DNA from: Helicobacter apodemus
GTDB taxonomy: Bacteria; Campylobacterota; Campylobacteria; Campylobacterales; Helicobacteraceae
Assembly (NCBI RefSeq): GCF_000765745.2
Contig: NZ_JRPC02000009.1
Coordinates: forward strand, 1 to 64,000
Direction of reading: 5' to 3'
Length of the DNA stretch: 64,000 bases
The notes below the pieces were generated by a model, which searched no databases, was not told the DNA's origin, and worked only from the letters and a program-made list of their open reading frames with translations. Positions 51,883-60,572 of this stretch are shown here, one piece after another. The first letter of the stretch is position 1, and every line of letters starts with the position of its first letter. The position numbers were made by a program, and so were the translations under genes.

Positions 51883-53345
51883 TGCCTTATGATGTTATTA
51901 TCATTGGTGCTGGAGTTGCAGGACTTTATGCTTCCTTAAACTTACCTAAAAATCTTAAAGTCCTTATTCTTTGCAAAGACCAACCTTGGGAGTGCAATAC
52001 CTTTTATGCACAAGGTGGAATTGCTGTTGCAAAGGATAAAAAAGATATTCCTTTACATATTAATGATACCCTAAAAGCAGGGGCTGGTATGTGTGATGAA
52101 AAAATTGTCAAACTCCTTAGCCAAGAGAGCTTAGAGGTATTAGAAGATTTAATTGCTAAAGAAATCCCATTTGATAGAGATAAGGAGGGGAATTTACTCT
52201 TTACCAAGGAAGCTGCTCATAGCACTTCTAGGATTATACACGCTGGAGGAGATTGCACAGGTAGAGTTATACATAGTCATCTTATCTCACAAATCTCCCA
52301 TACTCTATGGAAAAACGCCACCGTTACAGAGCTGCTTATAGATAACAATCACTGCTATGGCGTAAGTGTATTAACCAAAAGAGGAAATTATAATCTGTAT
52401 GCAAAAAATATTATTTTAGCAAGTGGGGGCATAGGTGCTTTATTTGAATACCATACCAATGCCTATACAATCTCTAGTGAATTACACGGGATGATTTTAG
52501 AAAATGGCTTAGAGCTTCAAGATATGGAAATGCTACAATTTCATCCCACTGTATTTGTCAAAACGCCTTATGCTAGGAAAATGCTCCTTAGTGAAGCCCT
52601 AAGGGGCGAAGGGGCTTATATCATAGATTTTTGGGGAAAGCGATTTTTATTTGATTATGATGATAAAGGAGAGCTTGCTTCAAGGGATAAAGTTGCACGT
52701 TCTATTTATGATTATAAATTACAACTTTTGCAAAAATACCCTGCTAATTCTCAAGAATCCGAAGTTTATTTAGATTTAAGTGCCTTCTCTAAAGATTATT
52801 TTCAGACAAGATTCCCTAATATCGCCCGTAATCTTAACGCATTTGGCTTTGATTTACCTAAAGATAAAATCCCTATCTCCCCTGCCTTTCATTATTGTAT
52901 GGGGGGTATTAAATCCGATGAAAGGGGCAAGGTATTACATATGGATAATCTCTATGCTATAGGAGAGTGTGCCTGCACAGGAGTGCATGGAGCTAATCGT
53001 CTTGCCTCAAATTCCCTTTTAGAAGCTCTTGTATTTGCGCGTCGTGCTACATTAGATATTTTAGGAAAAGAAAGCAGCCTTAATAAGAGGGAGTTTCCAC
53101 TCCATACCCAAACCCTCCATAAAGAACAAGATGAAAACCTCAAAACTATTTTACGCAATCTTATGTGGAATAAAGTTGGTATTATTCGCAAAAAAAGCGA
53201 CCTTAATGAAGCCTTAGGAGGCATTGAAGTTATGTTACAAAGCGGTGTTGGGAGACTTTTGAAACTGCGTTTATTAACTGCTAAAAATATTGTTGAATCA
53301 GCGCTCAAACGTTCCCATTCTGTTGGCGCACATTATATGCAATAA
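51882..53345 (+). CDS. nadB: L-aspartate oxidase
   Basis: 487 residues of the succinate dehydrogenase-type flavoprotein family. The FAD motif is [13 protein letters not shown], followed by [12 protein letters not shown], the [19 protein letters not shown] motif typical of Nad[25 protein letters not shown] and a C-terminal [16 protein letters not shown]. It oxidises aspartate to iminoaspartate for NAD synthesis. A GGGG before the ATG and overlap with the small lipoprotein gene mark its start. It ends 68 bases before guaA. Confidence 0.95.
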   Translation: MPYDVIIIGAGVAGLYASLNLPKNLKVLILCKDQPWECNTFYAQGGIAVAKDKKDIPLHINDTLKAGAGMCDEKIVKLLSQESLEVLEDLIAKEIPFDRDKEGNLLFTKEAAHSTSRIIHAGGDCTGRVIHSHLISQISHTLWKNATVTELLIDNNHCYGVSVLTKRGNYNLYAKNIILASGGIGALFEYHTNAYTISSELHGMILENGLELQDMEMLQFHPTVFVKTPYARKMLLSEALRGEGAYIIDFWGKRFLFDYDDKGELASRDKVARSIYDYKLQLLQKYPANSQESEVYLDLSAFSKDYFQTRFPNIARNLNAFGFDLPKDKIPISPAFHYCMGGIKSDERGKVLHMDNLYAIGECACTGVHGANRLASNSLLEALVFARRATLDILGKESSLNKREFPLHTQTLHKEQDENLKTILRNLMWNKVGIIRKKSDLNEALGGIEVMLQSGVGRLLKLRLLTAKNIVESALKRSHSVGAHYMQ

Positions 53346-53370
53346 GCAATATTTTCTTAAGTTATAAGTT

Positions 53371-53386
53371 AATCTTAAATAAGATT
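53371..53386 (+). promoter_or_regulatory. Perfect palindrome upstream of guaA
   Basis: AATCTTAAATAAGATT is a 7+7 inverted repeat with a two-base centre, 27 bases before the guaA ATG. The centre is too short for a stable hairpin, so a protein-binding site is more likely than a terminator. No known regulator is implied. Confidence 0.25.
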
Positions 53387-53413
53387 CTCCATAAATTTTC
53401 ATTAGGGATTTTT

Positions 53414-56400
53414 ATGAATAATTTACAAATTTTAGTGCTAGATTTTGGCTCTCAATACACACAGCTTATCGCAAGGCGTTTGCGTGAATATGGCGTTTAT
53501 ACCGAGATTGTCCCTTATTTTGAAAAGCTAGATTCTATCAAAGCTAAGAATCCTAAAGGTATTATCCTAAGCGGAGGACCTGCAAGCGTGTATGAAAAAG
53601 ACGCCTACAAGCCTGATTCTAAGATTTTCACGCTTGGAATTCCAATTTTGGGAATCTGCTATGGTATGCAGCTTATTGCTCAACATTTTGGTGGGCGCGT
53701 GATGAGGGCAGAAGCACAAGAGTTTGGCAAGGCGGTGTTAGAGATAAAAGATAAAGCAAATAGGCTTTTTAAAGGAGTGAAGCAAGATTCTATCGTATGG
53801 ATGAGCCACGCAGATAAGGTGGAATCTATCCCGCAAGGCTTTGTAGAGCTTGCAAAATCGGGTAACACGCACTATTGTGCTATTGCGGATTACAAGTGCA
53901 AGATTTATGCCTTGCAGTTTCACCCCGAAGTTGTACATAGCGAGTGTGGGGGGCAGATGTTGCGTAATTTTGCAGTGGGGATTTGTGGTGCGGATACAAG
54001 TTGGAATATGCGAAACTTTGCACAAAATGAAATTGTAAAATTGCGCCAAATCGTGTATGGAAGTGGGGTTAGGCAATGTGTGAATCCTGCTTTTAAAACC
54101 ATAAAAGAAGCTTTTAAAGAAATAGGCAAAGCACAAGTGATAAAAAAGCTTCTTAAAATTTGGGAAGATTCTGTAAGAGCCACGCAAGAAGTGAGTGAGG
54201 AATTTATCACCCATAGACGTAAAGAGATAGAAAAAGATTATATTGCAAAGGCAGAGGAAATACTGATATGCACGACAACAGAGGAGTGGCTAGGCTTTAT
54301 TGCGGTGCAAAAAAATGAAATTACTTTGCTTTTTATCGCTCCGCAATATTTTGGCAAAGGGATTGGCAAAGCATTACTTAAAGAGACTTTGAATCGGCAT
54401 TTATACCCATTTGAAAAAATCAAACTTAATAGTCGTAAGCAAGCCATCTCTTATTATAGTAAACTAGGTTTTTACAAAGCAGGAGAACCCTTTTGCGTTG
54501 GAAATTATCGGGAGATTATGCTAACGCCTATGGAGGTAGCAAGGGAGGACTTAGAGTGTGCCTTGGAATCCCTAAGGGATTCTTTGCATTTTATCACCTT
54601 TGTAGAAGCCTTTAAGCACATTGGTAAAGCACAAGCCATAGAAAGGCTTGTTGAAATCTGGGAGCAGGGCGCAAGAGTCACCCACAAAGATTTAAGCGAA
54701 GATGAAATCGCGGATATGAGGGAGGAGATACGAGAGGCTGTTTTAGAATCCAAAATTCTACTGATAGTGCAAAAAAATGGGGAATGGTTAGGCTTTATTG
54801 CAGTAGAAAAAAATGAAATTGCAATGCTTTTTGTTGCGCCGAGTGCCTTTAAAAGTGGGGTGGGTAAAGCTCTGCTGCAAGAAGCATTTACGCGATATTT
54901 AGGCAAATATAAAGTGATAAAGGTAGCAAGTTTAGAGTGGGCTTTGGGATTCTATCAAGCTTTAGGATTTGCAAAAACAGGAGAGAAACCTATCCCCGCA
55001 GGGAGTGCAGGTGCATTTTCACCCGAGCTTATCCCACTAAATATTACGAGTGAGAGTTTGCAAAAGTCTTTAGGGCTTGAGGCGCAAGATTCAAATGAGG
55101 GCGTGCGTGAAAAGGTGCGTTGCCCTTGGGCGACCGATAAGGACGAGGCGGCACGCAAACTCTATGAAAACTATCACGATTATGAGTGGGGCGAACCACT
55201 CCACGAGGATAAGAAACTCTTTGAATTTTTGATTTTAGAGGGTTTTCAAGCGGGGCTTAGTTGGATTACAATCCTTAAAAAGCGTGAGGCTTTTAGGGCG
55301 GCATTTGATGACTTTGATTACCATAAAATCGCCGCTTATGATGAGGGTAAAATAGAATCTCTAATGCAGCACAAGGGGATTATTAGGAATCGTGCCAAAA
55401 TAGAATCTGCGATTTCTAATGCTAAGGCATTTATGGCGGTGCAAAGGGAGTTTAGAAGCTTTGATAGGTATATTTGGGGCTTTGTGGGAGGTAAGCCTAT
55501 CGTCAATACCTTTGAGAGTATCGCGGATTTACCCGCTTCCACGCCCCTTTCAGATACAATTGCTAAGGATTTGAAAAAGCGCGGATTTAAGTTTGTTGGT
55601 ACTACGATTGTCTATGCGTTTATGCAGGCGGTGGGAATGGTGAATGACCACCTTACCTCGTGCTTTAAGCGCAATTCGTCTTTGGGTATGCAATGCGATA
55701 AGGTTTTGGATTTTTCGCAAGGCATGGACACCAAGTCCGCTAACCTTACAAAAAATCCAAAAAATTTACACAGCCACACCGCAAACACTAGAATTGTGGA
55801 TTCTCAACATACAGAATCTAGCGACACTAAAGGGCAAAATCATTTAGAATCTGGTGCAGATTCAGGTTCGGCAGTATCAAGAGATTATCAAGAGCAAGAT
55901 AACATTGAGGCGGAAGCAGTTGAGATGAGAAAGGGTGGCTTTCAAGGCGGAGGCGAAGGGAGTTTATTAGACATAAATGACCAAGCCGACAACTCAGAAT
56001 CTGCTCTTTATCGCTCAAATGCAACGCTTTCTAAGGTTTTGTGTGCAGTGAGTGGGGGGGTAGATTCTAGCGTTGTCGCGACGTTGCTCCACCGCGCAAT
56101 AGGGGGTGACCTTATTCCGGTGTTTGTGGATACTGGGCTTTTGCGCAAAGGCGAGAGAGAGGCAGTAGAGAAAATGTTTAGAGAAAACCTCAAAGTGCCA
56201 CTAATCACTGCGGACGCTAGTGCGTTGTTTTTAAGCCGCCTTAAAGGTGTGATTGAGCCAGAGAAAAAGCGTAAAATCATCGGTGAGACCTTTATTGAAG
56301 TTTTTGAAAAAGAGGCAAAAAAGCACAATACCAAAGGCGAGATAAAATTCCTCGCACAAGGCACACTTTATCCTGATGTGATAGAATCTGTGAGCGTCAA

Positions 56401-56932
56401 AGGTCCATCTAAGACGATAAAAAGCCACCATAATGTCGGCGGACTGCCGGAGTGGATGAAGTTTGAGCTGATTGAGCCATTACGAGAGCTATTTAAAGAT
56501 GAAGTGAGGGCGTTAGGGCGAGAGCTAGGAATGCCTGAATCTATGCTAATGCGCCACCCATTCCCGGGACCAGGACTAGCCATACGCATTATGGGAGAGG
56601 TGAATAAGGCGGATTTGGATTTGCTGCGTGAGGCGGATTCTATCTTTATAGAGGAACTGCAAAAACAAGGGTATTATGATAAAGTATGGCAGGCGTTTTG
56701 TGTGCTGCTCAATGTGCGGAGCGTGGGTGTAATGGGCGATAATCGCACTTATGATAATACAATTTGTGTGCGTGCGGTGGAAGCGATTGATGGAATGACA
56801 GCGACTTTTGCGCATTTGCCCCACGATTTTTTAGAATCTGTAAGTAATAGAATCGTCAATGAAGTAGAGGGCATTAACCGCGTGGTGTATGATATAACTT
56901 CTAAACCCCCGGGCACGATTGAGTGGGAGTGA
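53414..56932 (+). CDS. guaA: GMP synthetase with an inserted GNAT-GNAT-Tag cassette
   Basis: 1172 residues, against about 510 for normal GuaA. Residues 1-213 are a complete class I glutaminase with triad C82 (GICYGMQ), H170 and E172. Residues about 873-1172 are the ATP-pyrophosphatase (SGGVDSS at 880-886) and dimerisation domains, ending IEWE. Between them lie two tandem GNAT-like domains (about 215-385 and 390-550, with [10 protein letters not shown] and [10 protein letters not shown]), a whole Tag-type 3-methyladenine DNA glycosylase (about 564-752; Zn ligands in RCPW, YHDYEWG, HLTSC; Glu and Trp in EGFQAGLSW) and a 115-residue low-complexity Ser/Asp/Gln linker. All domains look intact. GC content is visibly above the neighbours, which suggests transfer. 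The frame is continuous, so this is one protein unless processed. Confidence 0.9.
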   Translation: MNNLQILVLDFGSQYTQLIARRLREYGVYTEIVPYFEKLDSIKAKNPKGIILSGGPASVYEKDAYKPDSKIFTLGIPILGICYGMQLIAQHFGGRVMRAEAQEFGKAVLEIKDKANRLFKGVKQDSIVWMSHADKVESIPQGFVELAKSGNTHYCAIADYKCKIYALQFHPEVVHSECGGQMLRNFAVGICGADTSWNMRNFAQNEIVKLRQIVYGSGVRQCVNPAFKTIKEAFKEIGKAQVIKKLLKIWEDSVRATQEVSEEFITHRRKEIEKDYIAKAEEILICTTTEEWLGFIAVQKNEITLLFIAPQYFGKGIGKALLKETLNRHLYPFEKIKLNSRKQAISYYSKLGFYKAGEPFCVGNYREIMLTPMEVAREDLECALESLRDSLHFITFVEAFKHIGKAQAIERLVEIWEQGARVTHKDLSEDEIADMREEIREAVLESKILLIVQKNGEWLGFIAVEKNEIAMLFVAPSAFKSGVGKALLQEAFTRYLGKYKVIKVASLEWALGFYQALGFAKTGEKPIPAGSAGAFSPELIPLNITSESLQKSLGLEAQDSNEGVREKVRCPWATDKDEAARKLYENYHDYEWGEPLHEDKKLFEFLILEGFQAGLSWITILKKREAFRAAFDDFDYHKIAAYDEGKIESLMQHKGIIRNRAKIESAISNAKAFMAVQREFRSFDRYIWGFVGGKPIVNTFESIADLPASTPLSDTIAKDLKKRGFKFVGTTIVYAFMQAVGMVNDHLTSCFKRNSSLGMQCDKVLDFSQGMDTKSANLTKNPKNLHSHTANTRIVDSQHTESSDTKGQNHLESGADSGSAVSRDYQEQDNIEAEAVEMRKGGFQGGGEGSLLDINDQADNSESALYRSNATLSKVLCAVSGGVDSSVVATLLHRAIGGDLIPVFVDTGLLRKGEREAVEKMFRENLKVPLITADASALFLSRLKGVIEPEKKRKIIGETFIEVFEKEAKKHNTKGEIKFLAQGTLYPDVIESVSVKGPSKTIKSHHNVGGLPEWMKFELIEPLRELFKDEVRALGRELGMPESMLMRHPFPGPGLAIRIMGEVNKADLDLLREADSIFIEELQKQGYYDKVWQAFCVLLNVRSVGVMGDNRTYDNTICVRAVEAIDGMTATFAHLPHDFLESVSNRIVNEVEGINRVVYDITSKPPGTIEWE
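56846..56930 (+). repeat. guaA 3'-end repeat, copy 1 (native end)
   Basis: The last 85 bases of guaA before its stop. The final 58 (56873-56930) recur at 58623-58680 with one mismatch, and all 85 recur at 60484-60568 with eight mismatches. Confidence 0.95.
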
Positions 56933-56937
56933 GTGGA

Positions 56938-57768
56938 ATGATAAATACTTTACCCTTTGATAAATTTTTACAGACTCTTCAAACAAGCAATAGAACTTTG
57001 GATTTTTTTGTAGATTGGCAAAAATGTCTCAAAAATAAAAATGAGATAAGCATAGCTTTAAATCATTTGAATTTTTTACTTGGAAAAGATACACAAGAGC
57101 TAAAAATTTATATTAAAAGCCTTTTTGAAGAATATCCCAAAGCTTTTAGTGTTTTAAATATTCTCATTGCTGTGAGAGATAGAAATGATTTGGTGCTTGA
57201 TGTTGATGGTAATTTTTACCCTTTAAATTCTTATTTTGAAAATTGTGAAAAAATTTATGAGTTCATTTGTCAAACAGGTTTGGAGCAAATTTTTTGCAAT
57301 AGAAATATTAAAGATTTAAATGATTTCGTTTTTGGTATAGAAGTTGGGCTTGATAGTAATGCGAGAAAAAATCGTAGCGGAAAGGCTATGGAAACTTATC
57401 TTGGCAGTCTTTTTGCTAATGCTCAATTAAGTTTCGAAGAACAAGTTGATATTAGAAATTTTAAGGATTTACACCAAGCTTTTGGAGATGATATTAAAAA
57501 GTTTGATTTTGTTATTTTTGGCAAAGATACAAATTATTTTATAGAATCTAACTTTTATGCAGGTGGTGGAAGTAAGCTTAATGAAGTAGCGAGAGCCTAT
57601 CAAGATTTAGCTCCAAAATTTGAAATATTTTCAAATTATGAATTTATTTGGATAACTGATGGCAAAGGTTGGTTGAGTGCCAAAAACAAACTTCAAGAAG
57701 CTTATAAATATGTAGAAATCTATAATTTAAGCAATATAGGTAATTTTATACAAAAGGTTAGAAAATGA
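56938..57768 (+). CDS. Type II restriction endonuclease, DpnII/MboI family (GATC, predicted)
   Basis: 276 residues from ATG 56938; a GTG at 56923 is in frame but lies inside guaA, and the GGGAG of the guaA tail is at ribosome-binding distance from 56938. The sequence matches the DpnII family: a C-terminal nuclease core with FDFVIFGKDTNYFIESNFYAGGGSKLNEVARAY, whose Asp and Glu should bind the metal. Length agrees with the H. pylori GATC enzyme of HP0091 type. It should cut unmethylated GATC. Its stop overlaps the methyltransferase start (ATGA). Confidence 0.88.
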   Translation: MINTLPFDKFLQTLQTSNRTLDFFVDWQKCLKNKNEISIALNHLNFLLGKDTQELKIYIKSLFEEYPKAFSVLNILIAVRDRNDLVLDVDGNFYPLNSYFENCEKIYEFICQTGLEQIFCNRNIKDLNDFVFGIEVGLDSNARKNRSGKAMETYLGSLFANAQLSFEEQVDIRNFKDLHQAFGDDIKKFDFVIFGKDTNYFIESNFYAGGGSKLNEVARAYQDLAPKFEIFSNYEFIWITDGKGWLSAKNKLQEAYKYVEIYNLSNIGNFIQKVRK

Positions 57769-58682
57769 AAACACCATATTCTAGCAAAGTTTTTCACCCT
57801 ATTTTTATGAGTGAAGATAAACTTTTTAAGCTTTATCAAGGAGATTGTAATGAGATTTTGCCTCAATTTGAAAATAAATTTGATCTAATTTTTGCTGATC
57901 CTCCCTATTTTCTCTCCAATGATGGTTTAAGCATACAAAGTGGAAAAATTGTAAGTGTGAATAAGGGCGAATGGGATAAGGGAGAAAATATCAGTGATAT
58001 TGATGAATTTAATTTACAATGGATAAGCAATGCAAAAAAAGCTTTAAAAAATACGGGGAGTATTTTAATTAGCGGAACTTATCACAATATTTTTTCTTTA
58101 GGTGGCATCTTGCAAAAACTTGATTTTAAAATTTTAAATATCATCACTTGGCAAAAGACAAATCCTCCTCCAAATTTTAGTTGTCGTTATCTCACACATT
58201 CAACAGAACAAATCATTTGGGCAAGAAAAAGCCCTAAACATAAACATATTTTTAATTATGAAATTTTAAAAAAACTTAATGGAGACAAACAAATGCGTGA
58301 TGTGTGGAGTTTTCCAGCCATTGCACCTTGGGAGAAAAGCTTTGGCAAACATCCAACACAAAAGCCTCTAGCCCTTTTGGTACGATTGCTTTTAATGGCA
58401 AGCGACAGAGATTCTGTTGTTTGCGATCCTTTTAGTGGAAGCTCTACCACAGGAATAGCCGCTAATCTTTTAAATAGGAGATTTATTGGCATAGAAAAAG
58501 AAAATGAGTTTATAAAAATATCAATGAATAGAAAGATAGAGTTAGAAAAAAATATTGAGACAATAAAAAATAAAATTAATGACTTAAGGTTTTTAGAAAG
58601 TGTGGGCTTATTTGCAATAAATATTAACCGCGTAGTGTATGATATAACTTCTAAACCCCCGGGCACGATTGAGTGGGAGTAG
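57765..58682 (+). CDS. DNA adenine methyltransferase, beta class (GATC, predicted), with a GuaA C-terminal tail
   Basis: 305 residues. Motif order is that of beta-class enzymes: DPPY at 45-48 first, then DPFSGSSTTG at 221-230, with KHPTQKPLAL between. It resembles the M.HpyAIII/DpnA group that protects GATC and is paired with the endonuclease upstream by a four-base overlap. The last 19 residues (287-305, INRVVYD...IEWE) are not part of the family: they are the GuaA C-terminus, fused in frame by the repeat. An internal ATG at 57810 is an alternative start. Effect of the tail on activity is unknown. Confidence 0.88.
   Translation: MKTPYSSKVFHPIFMSEDKLFKLYQGDCNEILPQFENKFDLIFADPPYFLSNDGLSIQSGKIVSVNKGEWDKGENISDIDEFNLQWISNAKKALKNTGSILISGTYHNIFSLGGILQKLDFKILNIITWQKTNPPPNFSCRYLTHSTEQIIWARKSPKHKHIFNYEILKKLNGDKQMRDVWSFPAIAPWEKSFGKHPTQKPLALLVRLLLMASDRDSVVCDPFSGSSTTGIAANLLNRRFIGIEKENEFIKISMNRKIELEKNIETIKNKINDLRFLESVGLFAININRVVYDITSKPPGTIEWE
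58623..58680 (+). repeat. guaA 3'-end repeat, copy 2
   Basis: 58 bases matching 56873-56930 with one mismatch (A for G at 58634). Similarity stops sharply on both sides. It contributes the stop-proximal codons of the methyltransferase and, through GGGAGTAGGA, the ribosome-binding site of the next gene. Confidence 0.95.
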
Positions 58683-58685
58683 GAA

Positions 58686-59318
58686 ATGAGTGAAAATAAA
58701 ACTACATTGCCCAATCTATTAAATAAAATGGTAGATTTTTTGAGAAAACAGAACTTACAATTAAGTAGTCAAAGTCGCGATGGGCGGATAAATTCAGCTT
58801 TTAATGAAGATGAAATCTTTAGACTTTTAGAAGCAAATTTTACTATAAACCGCCCAAATATGCGTGATTGGATAGATTTTAGCTTTTATGAAAATGATGT
58901 GTTTTATCCTGTAAATATTAAAGTTAGCACAACAAAAACAACCGATAATCTCAACTGCAAACTTGGAATCTATTACGCTTTAACAGGCAAAATTCCACCT
59001 TTTAATAATGGCGTAAGCTGGGAAGTGTATTTTAAAACTTTGAGTGAGAACTTAGAATCAAATAGCAAAGATTATTATTTTTTAATAGTAAATAAAGATA
59101 CTCCTAGCGATGTATTTGCTACTTCGCTCAAAAGTTTAGAATCTATTTTGCCAAATGGTAATAATCTCCCCTTTCAAGCAAAATGGGACAATAATCGCAA
59201 ACTGATAAATAGAGATTTTGAAAGTGCAAAAGCCTTTTTGCTTGGAACTTTTGAGGAATCTTTAAAGCTTCGGGCTGATGCTTATTTGCATTTTAGGACA
59301 TATTTTTATGAATCTTGA
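58686..59318 (+). CDS. Predicted type II restriction endonuclease, specificity unknown
   Basis: 210 residues, AT-rich. No family was recognised with certainty. A PD-(D/E)XK-like core may be [24 protein letters not shown] near residues 59-83, with Asp in the first strand and a lysine in NIK, followed by [15 protein letters not shown]. Position directly before a methyltransferase, with which it overlaps by 11 bases, and small size support a restriction enzyme. The start at 58686 is served by the ribosome-binding site in the guaA repeat. Confidence 0.65.
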   Translation: MSENKTTLPNLLNKMVDFLRKQNLQLSSQSRDGRINSAFNEDEIFRLLEANFTINRPNMRDWIDFSFYENDVFYPVNIKVSTTKTTDNLNCKLGIYYALTGKIPPFNNGVSWEVYFKTLSENLESNSKDYYFLIVNKDTPSDVFATSLKSLESILPNGNNLPFQAKWDNNRKLINRDFESAKAFLLGTFEESLKLRADAYLHFRTYFYES

Positions 59319-60570
59319 TGTAGTAAATTTGGGACAAGTTTTTACTCCACCGCATATTGTAAGTGATATGTTAGCCCTTATCCAAAGCACAAAGAGGCTT
59401 TCTAATCCTAGATTCTTAGAGCCAAGTTGTGGCAATGGGGTATTTTTCCAAAATCTACCTAAAAATAAAGTAGGTATTGAGCTAGATTCTAGTGTAATTT
59501 GTGATAAAGCAGTTTTGCGGGAAGATTTTTTTGCTTATCCTGTCAATGAAAAATTTGATTGCATTATTGGGAATCCACCCTATGTGCGTTACCAAGACAT
59601 TGCCACATCTACAAAAACGCTTCTTAAGCCTTATTCTAAACTTTTTGATTCTCGCTCAAATCTCTATCTTTTTTTCATCTATAAGTGTATTTTGCACTTG
59701 CAAGATGGAGGAGAGTTGATTTTTATTACACCACGAGACTTTTTAAAATCAACCTCAAGTGCGCGCTTAAATGAATTTTTGTTTCATCAAGGCAGTATCA
59801 CGCATTTTATTGATTTGGGCGATAAAAAAATTTTTGACAATGTCCAGCCAAATTGTGCGATTTGGCGCTTTGAAAAGGATAATTTTACCCGTGAGACGCA
59901 GTGCTTAAGAGAATTTTCTTGCATAAATGGACAGCTATTTTTTACCAAAAAAGCCTATACAATTCCTTTTAAAGGTTTGTTTTTTGTCAAGGTTGGAGCA
60001 GTGAGTGGAGCGGATTCTATCTTTGCGAATGAAAAATGGGGTAATATGGATTTTGTTTGTTCACAAAGTGCTAAAAGTGGCAAAACGAGAAAAATGATTT
60101 ATGGAATCTATGGTAAGGATTGTGCGTATTTGCAAGATTTTAAAGAACAACTTTTAAAGCGGAGGATTAAAAAATTTAATGAAAGCAATTGGTGGGAATG
60201 GGGCAGAGACTATTATAAAAGTGAGAATCCTAGAATCTATGTTAATACTAAAACGCGCAACAAGGAGCCTTTTTTCTTGCATTCATGTAATGTTTATGAT
60301 GGTTCTGTTTTAGCAGTTTTTCCAAAGTTTGAGGTAGATTCTATAATGTTGAAAATGTTATGCGAAAAGCTTAATAATGTGGATTGGGAGGAGCTTGGAT
60401 TTGTATGCGATGGGCGATTTTTGTTTTCACAACGAAGTCTAGAAAATGCAATGCTAGATTCTAACTTTTTAGAATTTACAAACAATAGAATCGTCAATGA
60501 AGTAGAGGGTGTTAACCGCGTGGTGTATGATATCACAAGCAAACCGCCGGGCACGATTGAGTGGGAGTAA
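59308..60570 (+). CDS. DNA adenine methyltransferase, gamma class, with a GuaA C-terminal tail
   Basis: 420 residues from ATG 59308, inside the end of the preceding gene (an upstream in-frame ATG at 59278 lacks a ribosome-binding site). Motif I is [11 protein letters not shown] near residues 38-48 and motif IV is NPPYVRYQ at 89-96, the order and spacing of gamma-class N6-adenine enzymes such as M.TaqI. The C-terminal half is the target recognition region. Residues 393-420 (NRIVNEVEG...IEWE) are the GuaA C-terminus, fused in frame. Target sequence unknown. Confidence 0.85.
   Translation: MNLDVVNLGQVFTPPHIVSDMLALIQSTKRLSNPRFLEPSCGNGVFFQNLPKNKVGIELDSSVICDKAVLREDFFAYPVNEKFDCIIGNPPYVRYQDIATSTKTLLKPYSKLFDSRSNLYLFFIYKCILHLQDGGELIFITPRDFLKSTSSARLNEFLFHQGSITHFIDLGDKKIFDNVQPNCAIWRFEKDNFTRETQCLREFSCINGQLFFTKKAYTIPFKGLFFVKVGAVSGADSIFANEKWGNMDFVCSQSAKSGKTRKMIYGIYGKDCAYLQDFKEQLLKRRIKKFNESNWWEWGRDYYKSENPRIYVNTKTRNKEPFFLHSCNVYDGSVLAVFPKFEVDSIMLKMLCEKLNNVDWEELGFVCDGRFLFSQRSLENAMLDSNFLEFTNNRIVNEVEGVNRVVYDITSKPPGTIEWE
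60484..60568 (+). repeat. guaA 3'-end repeat, copy 3 (diverged)
   Basis: 85 bases aligned without gaps to 56846-56930, with eight mismatches. Six of these fall in five consecutive or near-consecutive codons and are all synonymous (ITSKPP), as expected of a guaA allele from another lineage. It ends the second methyltransferase and places GGGAG ahead of the next ATG at 60573. Confidence 0.93.
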
Positions 60571-60572
60571 CA

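Noticed and set aside
56054-56060. G7 run in the guaA P-loop as a switch
   Set aside because: It encodes the conserved SGGV motif; slippage would inactivate an important enzyme and the run is short.
53738-56824. Many long minus-strand open frames opposite guaA
   Set aside because: They follow from the higher GC of guaA and show no family features; the plus strand carries all recognisable domains.
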